DNA from: Mycolicibacterium komossense
GTDB lineage: Bacteria; Actinomycetota; Actinomycetes; Mycobacteriales; Mycobacteriaceae
NCBI RefSeq assembly: GCF_025822605.1
Contig: NZ_JACKTY010000039.1
Span: 61,152 to 125,151 of the forward strand
Direction of reading: 5' to 3'
DNA: 64,000 nt
How positions within the stretch are numbered: the stretch's first letter is position 1; each line of letters begins with the position of its first letter. The notes beneath the pieces were generated by a model that searched no databases, was not told the origin of the DNA, and was given only the letters and a program-made list of their open reading frames with translations. The position numbers were made by a program, and so were the translations under genes. Positions 26,371 through 35,036 of this stretch are shown in pieces.

Positions 26371-26395
26371 CGGTGGAGCTGCCGGGAATTGAACC
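26371..26395. other. Likely attachment site of the integrated element (ssrA 3' end)
   Basis: The integrase gene begins 100 bp from the ssrA 3' end, and tmRNA T-arm/acceptor ends are classical integrase targets. The acceptor and T-arm DNA here is the likely crossover core. I searched by eye for a second copy of this sequence to the left and found none, so the other junction is probably outside the window or too diverged to see. Confidence 0.55.
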
Positions 26396-26739
26396 CGGGT
26401 CCTACGGCATTCCCTCAAGACTTCTCCGTGCGCAGTTCGCTATGTCTCTACTTGGATCTCTCGGTCTCGCGAACAAGCCGTGATGACGATCCCAGTCGCT
26501 GTTTGATGTCCCCATATGTCCCGCGACCGGACGTACAGGTTTGTCCCTCTAGCTGATGCCAGGGTCCGGGCCGAGGGCGCTCCCGGTCTGACAGACACGC
26601 AGTCGCTTAGGCAGCGAGGGCGTAGTCGCGCTGATTGGAATCGGCGCTTAATTGGTTGCAACGACGCTTACGGTGGTCATTTGCCTGCACCGGCACGCTT
26701 CCCTTGATTCGATGCGCGAAGTCGAAACCGATCAGCCCC
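26371..26739 (-). ncRNA. ssrA: Transfer-messenger RNA (tmRNA)
   Basis: Rescues stalled ribosomes with SmpB by tagging unfinished proteins for proteolysis. The 5' end GGGGCTG (26739) pairs with CAGCTCC near the 3' end, with the usual G-U at the third pair, forming the tRNA-like acceptor. The T-arm GGGTTCAATTCCC is present. The tag frame at 26645-26607 encodes ADSNQRDYALAA and a TAA stop, which fits mycobacterial tags. Length is 369 nt. The encoded 3' end is ACCG instead of ACCA, possibly a scar of element insertion. smpB lies 1.8 kb away, upstream on the same strand. Confidence 0.96.
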
Positions 26740-26772
26740 TCGCACCCCTGCTGAATTCCAGCAAGACATCCC

Positions 26773-26800
26773 ATCATACCTGGGACTGCAACACGGTCCA
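26773..26800 (-). promoter_or_regulatory. Probable ssrA promoter
   Basis: On the minus strand a TGGACC (-35) and a TATGAT (-10) are separated by 16 bp. The -10 ends about 33 bp upstream of the mature tmRNA 5' end, which leaves room for the short leader that RNase P removes. It is the best sigma-A-type match in the 84-bp gap before the Rv3099c-like gene. Confidence 0.5.
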
Positions 26801-26823
26801 GCGATTATTTCATCCCGACCCGA

Positions 26824-27675
26824 TCACATGACGTAATTGAGATGTTCGACGATGCGATCCCCCACCTCGGTGTCGCCCTCGATGTCGATGGCCGACGAGC
26901 GGGCGGCGGTCAGCGGCCGACCGCCGCAGATCCGGGTGAACTGCAGTCCGTCGGTTCGGATCGTCACCGTCGGCTGGGCGGCACCGAAATCGTCGACCAC
27001 GGCGGCCCGGCCGTCGACGGCGATACAGATGGTGCGCGCCATCGGCCCGGTCAACTCGATCGCGACCCGGGAGCCGGCGGGTGCCTTGCCCAGCTTGCCG
27101 ACGACGAAGCCCATGGTGGCCGCCATCTCGTCGAGGACCAACCGAGGCTCGGGGCCGGACAGCTCCTCATCGCTGGACGGCCGCAGGATCGCCTCGCGGA
27201 TGTCTTGCTCGTGCATCCAGCAGTCGAACACCCGGATTCGCATGAACCGCCCGTAGGTCGCCTGCCCGGCGGGTGTCATGGCCGGTGCGTTCCAGTCCGC
27301 CTCACTCATCGCCTCCAACATCGAGCGTCGCTCACCCGTTACCGCCCGAAACCGCGTCAAGAGATCGGCGCCGGTGCCGCCGCGCAGATGTCGCACCCAG
27401 CACTCGTTCATCTCGGCGACGCCGTTGCGGACGTGCCCCAGCGTCGCGACATCGACATCGCTGCCGGGGGTCGGCGCGCCACCGAGCATCGATTCGGTAC
27501 CGATGATGTGGGCGACGACGTCGTACACGCACCACCCCGGCAGCGATGTCGGCGCCTGCCACCGTGGCTCCGACAGACCCGCCACCAGACGGTCGATGGC
27601 TGCCCAGGACTCGAAAAGGCCTGAGAGAACATCGAATTTGTCGAGCACGGCGACAGGACGGGACGGGCAGGTCAT
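26824..27675 (-). CDS. Maleylpyruvate isomerase-family (DinB-fold) mycothiol-dependent protein, Rv3099c-like
   Basis: A 283-residue protein matching the Rv3099c type by length and place. The N-terminal four-helix DinB/MDMPI domain (about 15-165) has LPGWCVYDVVAHIIGTE (metal His) and FDCWMHEQDIREAI (second His cluster). The C-terminal domain (about 180-283) is SCP2-like with a hydrophobic pocket. Such proteins bind a divalent metal and use mycothiol in isomerisation or detoxification; the substrate is unknown. It starts at ATG 27675 and lies between ssrA and a transporter on the same strand. Confidence 0.85.
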   Translation of the reverse strand: MTCPSRPVAVLDKFDVLSGLFESWAAIDRLVAGLSEPRWQAPTSLPGWCVYDVVAHIIGTESMLGGAPTPGSDVDVATLGHVRNGVAEMNECWVRHLRGGTGADLLTRFRAVTGERRSMLEAMSEADWNAPAMTPAGQATYGRFMRIRVFDCWMHEQDIREAILRPSSDEELSGPEPRLVLDEMAATMGFVVGKLGKAPAGSRVAIELTGPMARTICIAVDGRAAVVDDFGAAQPTVTIRTDGLQFTRICGGRPLTAARSSAIDIEGDTEVGDRIVEHLNYVM

Positions 27676-27717
27676 GGCAGTGATGCTAACGCGCGCAGCA
27701 CCACGTGACCTGAGAAC

Positions 27718-28539
27718 TCAGCCGACCGCGATCATCGCGACCGCGGCGAGCGCCAACACCATGCCGACAGCCTGCCAGCGGGTCACCCGCTCCTTGAGCA
27801 CCACCATCGCCAGTCCCACCGTGGCAGCCGGGTACAACGAGATCAGCACACTGCCCAGCGACAACAACGACGCATGCAGGGCCAGCAGCATCGCCACATT
27901 CGAGATCGTGTCGATGACGCCCGCCGCCAGCGCCAACTTCAACGGAAGTCCCGTCGGCAGGCGCAGGTTCCGGCTGGCCAGCGCGATGATGACGATCAGC
28001 AGGCTCGCCGAGATTCTTGCGAACAACAGCGGCCACAGGTTTGCCTCGGCCGGCGCCTGGTGGATGAGGACGAAGTTCAGCCCGAAGGCCAGCCCGGAGA
28101 CGACCGTCAGCACGGCCACCTTCTTGGTGAACCGATGCGGCGAGACATCGTCGTCGTCGGCATCGCGGCTGACCAGATACACCGCCAAGAGCGCGATCCC
28201 GATGCCGATGTCGGCCACCAACGTGGGCCGCTCCCCCATCGCGATACCGACGCCGACGGGCACGGCGGCCACCAGGATCGCAGTCAGCGGCGACACCACC
28301 GAGATGGGCCCCGACGCCAGTGCCGCGTAGAACCACCACACCCCGAACGCCTGGCTTACACCGCACACCGCGCCCCAGAAGATCGCCGGGCCCGTGATGT
28401 CGCCACCGACGATGACCGCCAGTATCCCGAGCAACACCATCGCCACCGGGTAGGACACCAGTACGACTCGCAGCGCCGGCACCCGCCGTGACGCGATACC
28501 GCCGACGAAATCGCTGATCCCGTAGCCGAACGCGGACAA
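27718..28539 (-). CDS. DMT-family (EamA) transporter
   Basis: Inner-membrane permease with about ten hydrophobic segments and two EamA repeats, an exporter of small metabolites of unknown kind. Signature patches include SAFGYGISDFVGGIASRR near the start and VLKERVTRWQAVGMVLALA near the end. The only canonical start is TTG 28539, but this cuts the first helix. Homologous starts would lie about eight codons upstream, where the codon is CTG at 28563 overlapping the smpB stop as CTGA. The true start is therefore uncertain. It is transcribed with smpB. Confidence 0.85.
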   Translation of the reverse strand: MSAFGYGISDFVGGIASRRVPALRVVLVSYPVAMVLLGILAVIVGGDITGPAIFWGAVCGVSQAFGVWWFYAALASGPISVVSPLTAILVAAVPVGVGIAMGERPTLVADIGIGIALLAVYLVSRDADDDDVSPHRFTKKVAVLTVVSGLAFGLNFVLIHQAPAEANLWPLLFARISASLLIVIIALASRNLRLPTGLPLKLALAAGVIDTISNVAMLLALHASLLSLGSVLISLYPAATVGLAMVVLKERVTRWQAVGMVLALAAVAMIAVG

Positions 28540-28559
28540 CAGGGCGAGCGCCGCAGCGA

Positions 28560-29069
28560 TCAGGATATGCCCTTGTTCCGCCGACCCAGTTCGCGGATGA
28601 TCTCGCGGTCGGCGTCGCGCTTGGCCATATCCTGCCGTTTGTCGTGTGCCTGCTTACCGCGGGCCAGCGCCAGCTCGACCTTGACCTTGCCCTCGATGAA
28701 GTACAGCGACAGCGGCACCAGCGTCAGGTTGCCGTCCTGCAGCTTGCCGATCAGGTTGTCGATCTCTCTGCGATGCAGGAGCAGCTTGCGGTTGCGCCGC
28801 ACCGCGTGGTTGGTCCAGGTGCCGTGGTGATACTCCGGGATGTGCAGGTTGCGCAGCCAGATCTCGCCGTCGTCGACCGTCGCGAACGCGTCAGCCATCG
28901 ACGCCTGGCCCTCACGCAGGCTCTTCACCTCGGTACCGACCAGCGCCACCCCGGCCTCGTAGACGTCGAGGATGGTGTAGTTGTGCCGAGCCTTCCGGTT
29001 GCTCGCCACGATCTGCTTCTTGGTGGGATCCGGCTTCTTGACGGCCCCCTGTTTGGCCTTGGCCATCAC
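28560..29069 (-). CDS. smpB: SsrA-binding protein SmpB
   Basis: Binds the tRNA-like part of tmRNA and carries it to stalled ribosomes. About 169 residues with the family core: VASNRKARHNYTILDVYEAG, then GTEVKSLREGQASMADAFA, WLRNLHIPEY, NRKLLLHRREID and ALARGKQAHDKRQ. The N-terminal Lys-rich tail is slightly longer than usual. Start is GTG 29069 or the adjacent ATG 29066, immediately after the ftsX stop. Its RNA partner ssrA is on the same strand 1.8 kb downstream. Confidence 0.96.
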   Translation of the reverse strand: MMAKAKQGAVKKPDPTKKQIVASNRKARHNYTILDVYEAGVALVGTEVKSLREGQASMADAFATVDDGEIWLRNLHIPEYHHGTWTNHAVRRNRKLLLHRREIDNLIGKLQDGNLTLVPLSLYFIEGKVKVELALARGKQAHDKRQDMAKRDADREIIRELGRRNKGIS

Positions 29070-29963
29070 TTACCTTCGCACGTACAGGCGCAGCGTCACG
29101 TAAGACGTCACACCCGCCATCGCCACGCCCACACCGAACAGGATGGGCGAAATGTAGAGGATGTCGGCGTAGTCGATCCGCGCGACGAGATTGGCTTGAT
29201 AGAACTGGTTGAGCGCCTTCTCTAGGAACAACGCGCGCACCACGATCAATCCCACGATCGCGATGATGACGCCCGCCGTTGCCGCGACCACCGCCTCCAA
29301 TAGGAACGGCAGCTGCGTGTACCAGCGGCTGGCGCCGACCAGTCGCATGATGCCGATCTCGGTGCGTCTGGTGTAGGCCGCCACCTGAACCATGTTGGCG
29401 ATCAACAGGACCGCGCCGACAGCCTGGACCAGCGCCACCGCGAACGCGGCGGCGGACAGTCCGTCCAGGACCGCGAACAACCGATCGATGAGATCCTTCT
29501 GGTTGAGCACGTTGAGCACGCCGGGCTGCCCGGTCATCGCCTGATCGAAATCCTTGTGCTGCTCGGGATTGTCCAGCTTGACGATGAACGACGCCGGGAA
29601 CGAATCCTTGCCCGCGACATCTTTGTACTGCGGGAACTTCTTGATCGCGTCGTTGTACGCGTCGTCGCGGTTCAGGAACCGCACCGACTTCACGTCGTCG
29701 CGGCCCTCGATCTGAGCGCGCAGCGCCTTACAGGGGTCCGAATCGCACGTCAGATCGTTGGCCGACACGTCGTTGGTGAGGAACACCTGGGTCTCGACGC
29801 GGTCCAGATAGATGTTGCGGGAGTGGTCGGCCAGCCGTACGACAAGCAGGCCACCACCGAACAATCCGATGGAAATCGCGGTCGTCAAGATCATCGCGAC
29901 CGTCATGGTGACGTTGCGACGGAGGCCGGTGACGACCTCGTTGAGCAGGAAGCCAAAACGCAC
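29070..29963 (-). CDS. ftsX: Cell-division ABC permease FtsX
   Basis: A 297-residue membrane subunit that, with FtsE, activates peptidoglycan hydrolases (RipC in mycobacteria) at the septum. It has an N-terminal helix (about 20-42), an extracytoplasmic domain (about 43-165) with a CDSDPC disulphide pair, and three C-terminal helices ending YVTLRLYVRR. Starts at GTG 29963, directly after the ftsE TAA. Gene order ftsE-ftsX-smpB is the conserved actinobacterial arrangement. Confidence 0.96.
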   Translation of the reverse strand: MRFGFLLNEVVTGLRRNVTMTVAMILTTAISIGLFGGGLLVVRLADHSRNIYLDRVETQVFLTNDVSANDLTCDSDPCKALRAQIEGRDDVKSVRFLNRDDAYNDAIKKFPQYKDVAGKDSFPASFIVKLDNPEQHKDFDQAMTGQPGVLNVLNQKDLIDRLFAVLDGLSAAAFAVALVQAVGAVLLIANMVQVAAYTRRTEIGIMRLVGASRWYTQLPFLLEAVVAATAGVIIAIVGLIVVRALFLEKALNQFYQANLVARIDYADILYISPILFGVGVAMAGVTSYVTLRLYVRR

Positions 29964-30653
29964 TTATCGATCCATTCCGTAGACGCCGCGCTGCTCGTCG
30001 CGGACCAGGCGGCCCAGCGACAGTTCGACCACGCGCTGGCGCATCGAGTCGACGATGTGATGGTCATGGGTGGCCATCAGGACCGTGGTTCCGGTCCGGT
30101 TGATCCGCTCCAGCAGATCCATGATGTCTTTGCTCGTGTCGGGGTCCAGGTTTCCCGTCGGCTCGTCGGCCAGCAGCACCAGCGGCCGGTTTACGAACGC
30201 CCGGGCGATCGCGACGCGCTGCTGTTCACCGCCGGACAGTTCGCCGGGCAGCCGGTTGGCCTTCCCGGACAGGCCGACCATTTCCAGGACATCGGGAACC
30301 ACCCGGTTGATGGTGTCGGCCCGTTTACCGATCACCTCCAATGCGAACGCGACGTTCTCGAACACGTTCTTCTGCTGCAGCAGCCGGAAGTCCTGGAACA
30401 CACAGCCCAGCACCTGACGCAGGCTCGGGATATGCCGCCCGGAGAGCTTGTTGACATGGAACTTGGAAACCCGGACATCACCGGAGGACGGATGCTCTTC
30501 GGCCAGCAGCAGGCGCATGAAGGTGGATTTGCCAGAGCCCGACGGGCCGATGAGAAAGACGAACTCACCCTTGTCGATCTTGACGCTCACATTGTCGAGC
30601 GCTGGACGTGCCGACTGTTTGTACTGCTTGGTCACGTTGTCGAGGGTGATCAT
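29964..30653 (-). CDS. ftsE: Cell-division ATPase FtsE
   Basis: A 229-residue ABC ATPase driving FtsX. Walker A GPSGSGKST (about 36-44), Q-loop VFQDFRLL, signature LSGGEQQR, Walker B LLADEPTGNLD and switch His in ATHDHHIVD are all present. ATG 30653 is preferred; a GTG directly before it (30656) is also possible. It is the first gene of ftsEX-smpB; the proline-rich gene upstream ends 45 bp away. Confidence 0.96.
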   Translation of the reverse strand: MITLDNVTKQYKQSARPALDNVSVKIDKGEFVFLIGPSGSGKSTFMRLLLAEEHPSSGDVRVSKFHVNKLSGRHIPSLRQVLGCVFQDFRLLQQKNVFENVAFALEVIGKRADTINRVVPDVLEMVGLSGKANRLPGELSGGEQQRVAIARAFVNRPLVLLADEPTGNLDPDTSKDIMDLLERINRTGTTVLMATHDHHIVDSMRQRVVELSLGRLVRDEQRGVYGMDR

Positions 30654-30698
30654 CACGGCACGCCAGTGTAGCGGTGGAGCGCCACTGCCCTCGGCACG

Positions 30699-31283
30699 CT
30701 AGGGGAACAGGGGTGGCGGCTGTGTCGTCGGAGCAGTCGTCGGCGCCAGCCCGGGGAGGCCAGGGATCCCAGGTGCCGGGATCGGAGTGCCCGACCGGTT
30801 CGGCACGCTCGACGGCGCCGGGGACGGACCTGTCTGGGCGCCAGGGGTCGGCGCACCGGTGATCGTCGTCGGCGGAAGCGGCCCAGCACCGTCGGGATCG
30901 ACGACTGTGGTCGGTGCCAGGCCCGGTGACGTCGGCGTGGTCGGCGTCGGCTCGGCCGGGCTGGTGGTCTCCGTTATCTCGGTCGGCGTCGTCTCGGTGG
31001 TCGGCGTCGGAGTGACGGTGCGATACACGGTCCGCGGCGCCTGCTCGACCTGCGTGCGTGGCACCCACGTGAAATCGGGATCGGGCACGAAACCCGGCGG
31101 CACCACCTGGCTCGCGGGCACCTGGGCCGGCTCGGGCGCCGGCTGGTAGGTGTTCTGGAGCCACGCGATGACGATGAACGCGACGATCAGCGCAGCTGTC
31201 GAGGTGCGGATCCGGCCGTTGATGATGTAACCCGGCCACCCGCGGTCCGTGCGTTTGCGCGTCACCCAATTCCAGAACGTCAT
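30699..31283 (-). CDS. Pro/Thr-rich membrane-anchored protein, Rv3103c-like
   Basis: A 194-residue protein with one membrane helix (about 29-45, ALIVAFIVIAWL) and a long Pro/Thr/Ser-rich tail outside the cell with many PTPTT-type repeats. It has the place and look of Rv3103c between the MscS-like gene and ftsE. It starts at ATG 31283 and overlaps the preceding gene by 4 bp. The tail probably spans or contacts the wall; no enzymatic motif is visible. Confidence 0.82.
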   Translation of the reverse strand: MTFWNWVTRKRTDRGWPGYIINGRIRTSTAALIVAFIVIAWLQNTYQPAPEPAQVPASQVVPPGFVPDPDFTWVPRTQVEQAPRTVYRTVTPTPTTETTPTEITETTSPAEPTPTTPTSPGLAPTTVVDPDGAGPLPPTTITGAPTPGAQTGPSPAPSSVPNRSGTPIPAPGIPGLPGLAPTTAPTTQPPPLFP

Positions 31284-32254
31284 GTGGGGTCGTCCATCGG
31301 CTTGGGTTCGGCAGGCTTGCTCACCGTCGCCGTGCTCGCAATGGTGTTGACCACAGGAGCCGTGTCGGTCGAGGTGACGACACCAGCCCTGATCAGCCCG
31401 GCGATCACCAGCACCCGAAGCCGTCGGCCGACCTCGAACTGTTTACCGGGCAGCGTGCGCGCCACCATCCGCAGGTTCACGGTGTCGAGCTCGATACTCT
31501 CGACGCCCATCAGCTGCGGAGCGTCCAGCAGCAACTCGCGCAGACTGCTGTCCTTCATGGCGGTCTCACTGACCCCTTGCAGCACGTCGTTGACCATGGT
31601 GAGGTCAGCGCTGGTCGGCACCGGGATGTCGATGACCGCGCGAGCCCAGTCCTTCGACAGGTTCATCGTCTTGACGATCTGGCCGTTGGGGATCGTGAAC
31701 ACCTCCCCGTCGCTGGACCGCAGCTTGGTGACGCGAAGGGTGACGTCTTCGACGGTGCCCTCCGCCGGTGCGGCGATGCCGGCCACGGTCAGCGCCACCA
31801 GGTCACCGAAGCCGTACTGCTTCTCGGTGATGACGAAGAACCCCGACAGCAGGTCCTGAACGACCCGCTGCGCACCGAAGCCCAGCGCGGCGCCCAGCAC
31901 CGCGGCCGGGGCCACCAGGGATCCGACCGGAATCTCCAACTCTTTGGTGATATCCATCCCGACGACCACGAACAACACTGCGATCGACACCCACGAGATG
32001 ACCGAGGCGACAGCTTGGCGGTGCTTGGCACTCTCGGTGCGAACCAGCTGATCGCTTTCCTGGAAGTCGGCGTCGATACGCCGGGTGATCTTCTGGGCGG
32101 CCCAGCTGATGAACCGCGCGGCCAGCACGGCGAAGATGATGAGCAGGACGATCCTGAGGCCGTGGGTGAGAATCCACTCCCCGATGCCTCCGCGCCAGAA
32201 GTCATGCCAGCGCGACGTCACCGAAAACGCCAGGGAGGTGTTATTCGTCGTCAT
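31280..32254 (-). CDS. MscS-family mechanosensitive channel
   Basis: A small-conductance mechanosensitive channel that releases solutes on osmotic downshock. The 324-residue protein has three membrane helices (about 25-50, 83-103 and 110-135) and the pore helix/beta-domain core PAAVLGAALGFGAQRVVQDL, then GFFVITEKQYGFGD and VFTIPNGQIV. A cytoplasmic alpha/beta domain and a Pro/Thr tail follow. ATG 32254 is preferred over the adjacent GTG 32257. It overlaps the end of prfB by 14 bp or more, so it is coupled to it. Confidence 0.88.
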   Translation of the reverse strand: MTTNNTSLAFSVTSRWHDFWRGGIGEWILTHGLRIVLLIIFAVLAARFISWAAQKITRRIDADFQESDQLVRTESAKHRQAVASVISWVSIAVLFVVVGMDITKELEIPVGSLVAPAAVLGAALGFGAQRVVQDLLSGFFVITEKQYGFGDLVALTVAGIAAPAEGTVEDVTLRVTKLRSSDGEVFTIPNGQIVKTMNLSKDWARAVIDIPVPTSADLTMVNDVLQGVSETAMKDSSLRELLLDAPQLMGVESIELDTVNLRMVARTLPGKQFEVGRRLRVLVIAGLIRAGVVTSTDTAPVVNTIASTATVSKPAEPKPMDDPT

Positions 32255-33347
32255 CACGTCGGTTGCGCCAGCGGATTCCCGCCTCGAGGAATCCGTCGAT
32301 GTCCCCGTCCAGTACCGCCGACGGATTCCCGACCTCGAACTCGGTGCGCAGGTCCTTCACCATTTGGTAGGGGTGCAGAACGTAGGAACGCATCTGGTTA
32401 CCCCAGGAGCTGCCGCCGTCGCCCTTGAGCGCGTCCATTTCCGCCCGCTCTTCTAAACGCTTCCGTTCCAACAACTTTGCCTGCAGAACGCGCATTGCCG
32501 AGACCTTGTTCTGCAACTGCGACTTCTCGTTCTGGCAGGTCACCACGATACCGGTGGGAATGTGGGTGAGCCGCACCGCGGAGTCGGTGGTGTTGACCGA
32601 CTGGCCGCCGGGCCCACTGGAGCGGTAGACGTCGACGCGCACGTCGCCCTCGGGGATCTCGATGTGATCGGCAGTGTCCACCACGGGCAGGACCTCGACA
32701 TCGGCGAACGACGTCTGACGCCGGCTCTGGTTGTCGAACGGACTGATCCGGACCAGCCGGTGGGTGCCCTGCTCCACCGAGAGCGTGCCGTAGGCGTAAG
32801 GCGCATGCACCGCGAAGGTGGCGCTCTTGATACCCGCCTCCTCGGCGTAGGAGGTGTCGAAGACCTCGACCTTGTAATCGTGCTTCTCGGCCCAACGGAT
32901 GTACATCCGCATCAGCATCTCGGCCCAGTCGGCAGCATCGACCCCGCCGGCTCCCGACCGGATGGTGACGACGGCCTCGCGTTCGTCATATTCACCGGAG
33001 AGCAGCGTCCGCACTTCGAGGGTCTCGATCTCGTCGCGCAGCGCCAACCGCTCGGCATCGGCCTCGGCGACTTCCTGGTCGCCCTCCTCGACGGCCAGCT
33101 CGTAGAGCACCGGAAGATCGTCGAGCCGCTGACGCAGACCCTCGACTCGGCGCAGCTCGCTCTGGGCGTGGGACAGCTCGCTGGTGACCTTCTGCGCGTT
33201 CGCCTGGTCATCCCACAGCGACGGGTCGGAGGCTTCGTGTTCGAGCTTCTCGATCTTCCCCCGCAGACCGTCGATATCGAGCACCCGCTCCACCGTCGTC
33301 AAAGTGGTGTCAAGTGCGTCGAGATCTGCCTGAAGGTCGGGGTCCAC
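32241..33347 (-). CDS. prfB: Peptide chain release factor 2
   Basis: Terminates translation at UGA and UAA. A 368-residue RF2 with the stop-reading loop SPFDNQSRRQTSF (SPF tripeptide) and the catalytic GGQ loop SGPGGQSVNTT. The gene is a single open frame, so the programmed +1 frameshift of enteric prfB is absent, as expected for actinobacteria. The start is GTG 33347. The SmpB/tmRNA and ftsEX genes downstream make this strand a translation and division unit. Confidence 0.96.
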   Translation of the reverse strand: MDPDLQADLDALDTTLTTVERVLDIDGLRGKIEKLEHEASDPSLWDDQANAQKVTSELSHAQSELRRVEGLRQRLDDLPVLYELAVEEGDQEVAEADAERLALRDEIETLEVRTLLSGEYDEREAVVTIRSGAGGVDAADWAEMLMRMYIRWAEKHDYKVEVFDTSYAEEAGIKSATFAVHAPYAYGTLSVEQGTHRLVRISPFDNQSRRQTSFADVEVLPVVDTADHIEIPEGDVRVDVYRSSGPGGQSVNTTDSAVRLTHIPTGIVVTCQNEKSQLQNKVSAMRVLQAKLLERKRLEERAEMDALKGDGGSSWGNQMRSYVLHPYQMVKDLRTEFEVGNPSAVLDGDIDGFLEAGIRWRNRRDDDE

Positions 33348-33481
33348 GGCTGTTCACGTTACCGTCGGCCGCTTCGGTTGTAGTCATCGGCAGCTGCTAC
33401 GCAGGGCATTTACCGGCGAGTAGTGCAGAGCGGCCCTAACATCACACAGGTAACCGATATGTGTAGTACGCCAATCAGCCA

Positions 33482-33518
33482 GCCTCGCCGGTCCAGCCCG
33501 AAGACCGGCCAGCGAGGC
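33482..33518 (+). promoter_or_regulatory. Bulged hairpin in the fprA leader
   Basis: GCCTCGC-CGGTC (33482-33493) can pair with GACCG and GCGAGGC (33503-33518) around a short loop, with a 4-nt bulge. It lies about 105 bp before the fprA start in a 275-bp gap. It could be a transcription terminator for a short leader or an RNA control element; no U-run follows it. Confidence 0.35.
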
Positions 33519-33622
33519 GTTGGTCTTCTACGCGGTCAGCCTCTCCCTGCCCTTGTAATGCCGGAATGCTTCCGCGACAGCCCCTTGCGCGCGTTCCGGC
33601 ATCGACAGAAAGTGCTCCCTTC

Positions 33623-34999
33623 ATGTCCCAGATGCGCCCTTACTACGTGGCGATCGTCGGCTCAGGACCCTCCGGATACTTCGCCGCCGCATCACTGCTG
33701 AAAGCCGCAGACGCCCCAGATGCCGTGCGCGATGTGCGCGTCGACATGCTGGAGATGTTGCCGACGCCGTGGGGGCTGGTGCGGTCCGGGGTTGCCCCTG
33801 ATCACCCGAAGATCAAGTCGATCAGCAGTCAGTTCGAGAAGACCTCTCTCGACCCTCGGTTCCGGTTCTTCGGCAACATCACCGTCGGCGAACATGTGCA
33901 GACCGCCGAACTCGCCGACCGGTACGACGCCGTCGTGTATGCCGTTGGGGCGCAATCGGATCGCCCGCTGAGCATCCCCGGCGAAGATCTTCCCGGCAGC
34001 GTTGCCGCGGTCGACTTCGTCGGCTGGTACAACGCGCATCCGCATTTCGAAGGGATCGACCCGGACCTGTCCGGTGGCCGCGCGATCGTCGTCGGCAACG
34101 GCAATGTGGCGCTCGACGTGGCCAGGATTCTGGTGACCGACCCGAAAGCCCTGGCCGCCACCGATATCGCCGATCACGCATTGGAGTCGCTGCACCGCCG
34201 CAGAGTCGACGAGGTCGTCGTGATCGGACGTCGCGGGCCGCTTCAGGCCACCTTCACGACGCTGGAGTTGCGCGAACTCGGGGACCTGGACGGCATGGCG
34301 AATGTCGACGTGATCATCGACCCCACCGACTTCGCCGATATCACCGACGCCGACCTGGATGCGGTCCCCAAAGGCGTCCGGCAGAACTTCAAGGTGCTGC
34401 GGGGCTATTCCGGACGGGAAACCACACCCGGCAATCGACGGATCGTCTTCCGGTTCCGCACGTCACCGATCGAGATCAAGGGCGACGGCAAGGTCGAGTC
34501 GATTGTGTTGGGCAGCAACGAACTGGTCAGTGACAACGGCCGGGTCGTCGCCAAGGACACCGGCATTCGCGAGGAACTGCCGGCGCAGTTGGTGGTCCGG
34601 GCGGTCGGCTATCGCGGGGTGCCGACGCCGGGCCTGCCGTTCGACGATGGCTCCGGCACCATTCCGCATACCGACGGCCGCGTCGCCGACCGCGAGAACG
34701 AGTACGTCGTCGGCTGGATCAAACGCGGCCCGTCAGGCGTCATCGGCAGCAACAAAAAGGACTCGCAGGCCACCGTGGAGACCCTGCTGATCGACCTGGC
34801 CGGCGCGAACCTGGCCGACCGCGAGTCGGAGTACGCACAGAACCTGGTCGAGTGGCTGCTGTCGCGGCAGCCACTGCTGATCACCGATGACCACTGGGCA
34901 CTCATCGATGCGCACGAGCGGACCACCGGCGAGCCACACGGTCGGCCCCGGGTCAAGCTGACGAGTGTGGCGGACCTACTGCGGATCGGACACGGCTGA
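33623..34999 (+). CDS. fprA: NADPH:ferredoxin reductase FprA
   Basis: Flavoenzyme moving electrons between NADPH and ferredoxins, feeding P450s and Fe/S systems. The 458-residue protein is the adrenodoxin-reductase type: FAD motif VAIVGSGPSGYFAA, LPTPWGLVRSGVAPDHPKIK, NADPH motif VVGNGNVALDVARIL, and the C-terminal FAD contact GWIKRGPSGVIGSNKKD. Length matches mycobacterial FprA. I start at ATG 33623, giving MSQMRPYYVAIVG; an upstream in-frame ATG has no family match. prfB is divergent, as in M. tuberculosis. Confidence 0.95.
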   Translation: MSQMRPYYVAIVGSGPSGYFAAASLLKAADAPDAVRDVRVDMLEMLPTPWGLVRSGVAPDHPKIKSISSQFEKTSLDPRFRFFGNITVGEHVQTAELADRYDAVVYAVGAQSDRPLSIPGEDLPGSVAAVDFVGWYNAHPHFEGIDPDLSGGRAIVVGNGNVALDVARILVTDPKALAATDIADHALESLHRRRVDEVVVIGRRGPLQATFTTLELRELGDLDGMANVDVIIDPTDFADITDADLDAVPKGVRQNFKVLRGYSGRETTPGNRRIVFRFRTSPIEIKGDGKVESIVLGSNELVSDNGRVVAKDTGIREELPAQLVVRAVGYRGVPTPGLPFDDGSGTIPHTDGRVADRENEYVVGWIKRGPSGVIGSNKKDSQATVETLLIDLAGANLADRESEYAQNLVEWLLSRQPLLITDDHWALIDAHERTTGEPHGRPRVKLTSVADLLRIGHG

Positions 35000-35036
35000 G
35001 CTCAGAACGAGCGAACAGGCGTGCACCGGGTCAATC

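Noticed and set aside
1..26400. CRISPR array or tRNA genes in the accessory region
   Set aside because: No regularly spaced direct repeats and no cloverleaf-type T-arm sequence other than that of ssrA were seen.
32241..33347. Programmed frameshift site in prfB
   Set aside because: The gene is one uninterrupted frame with SPF and GGQ motifs, so no frameshift is needed.
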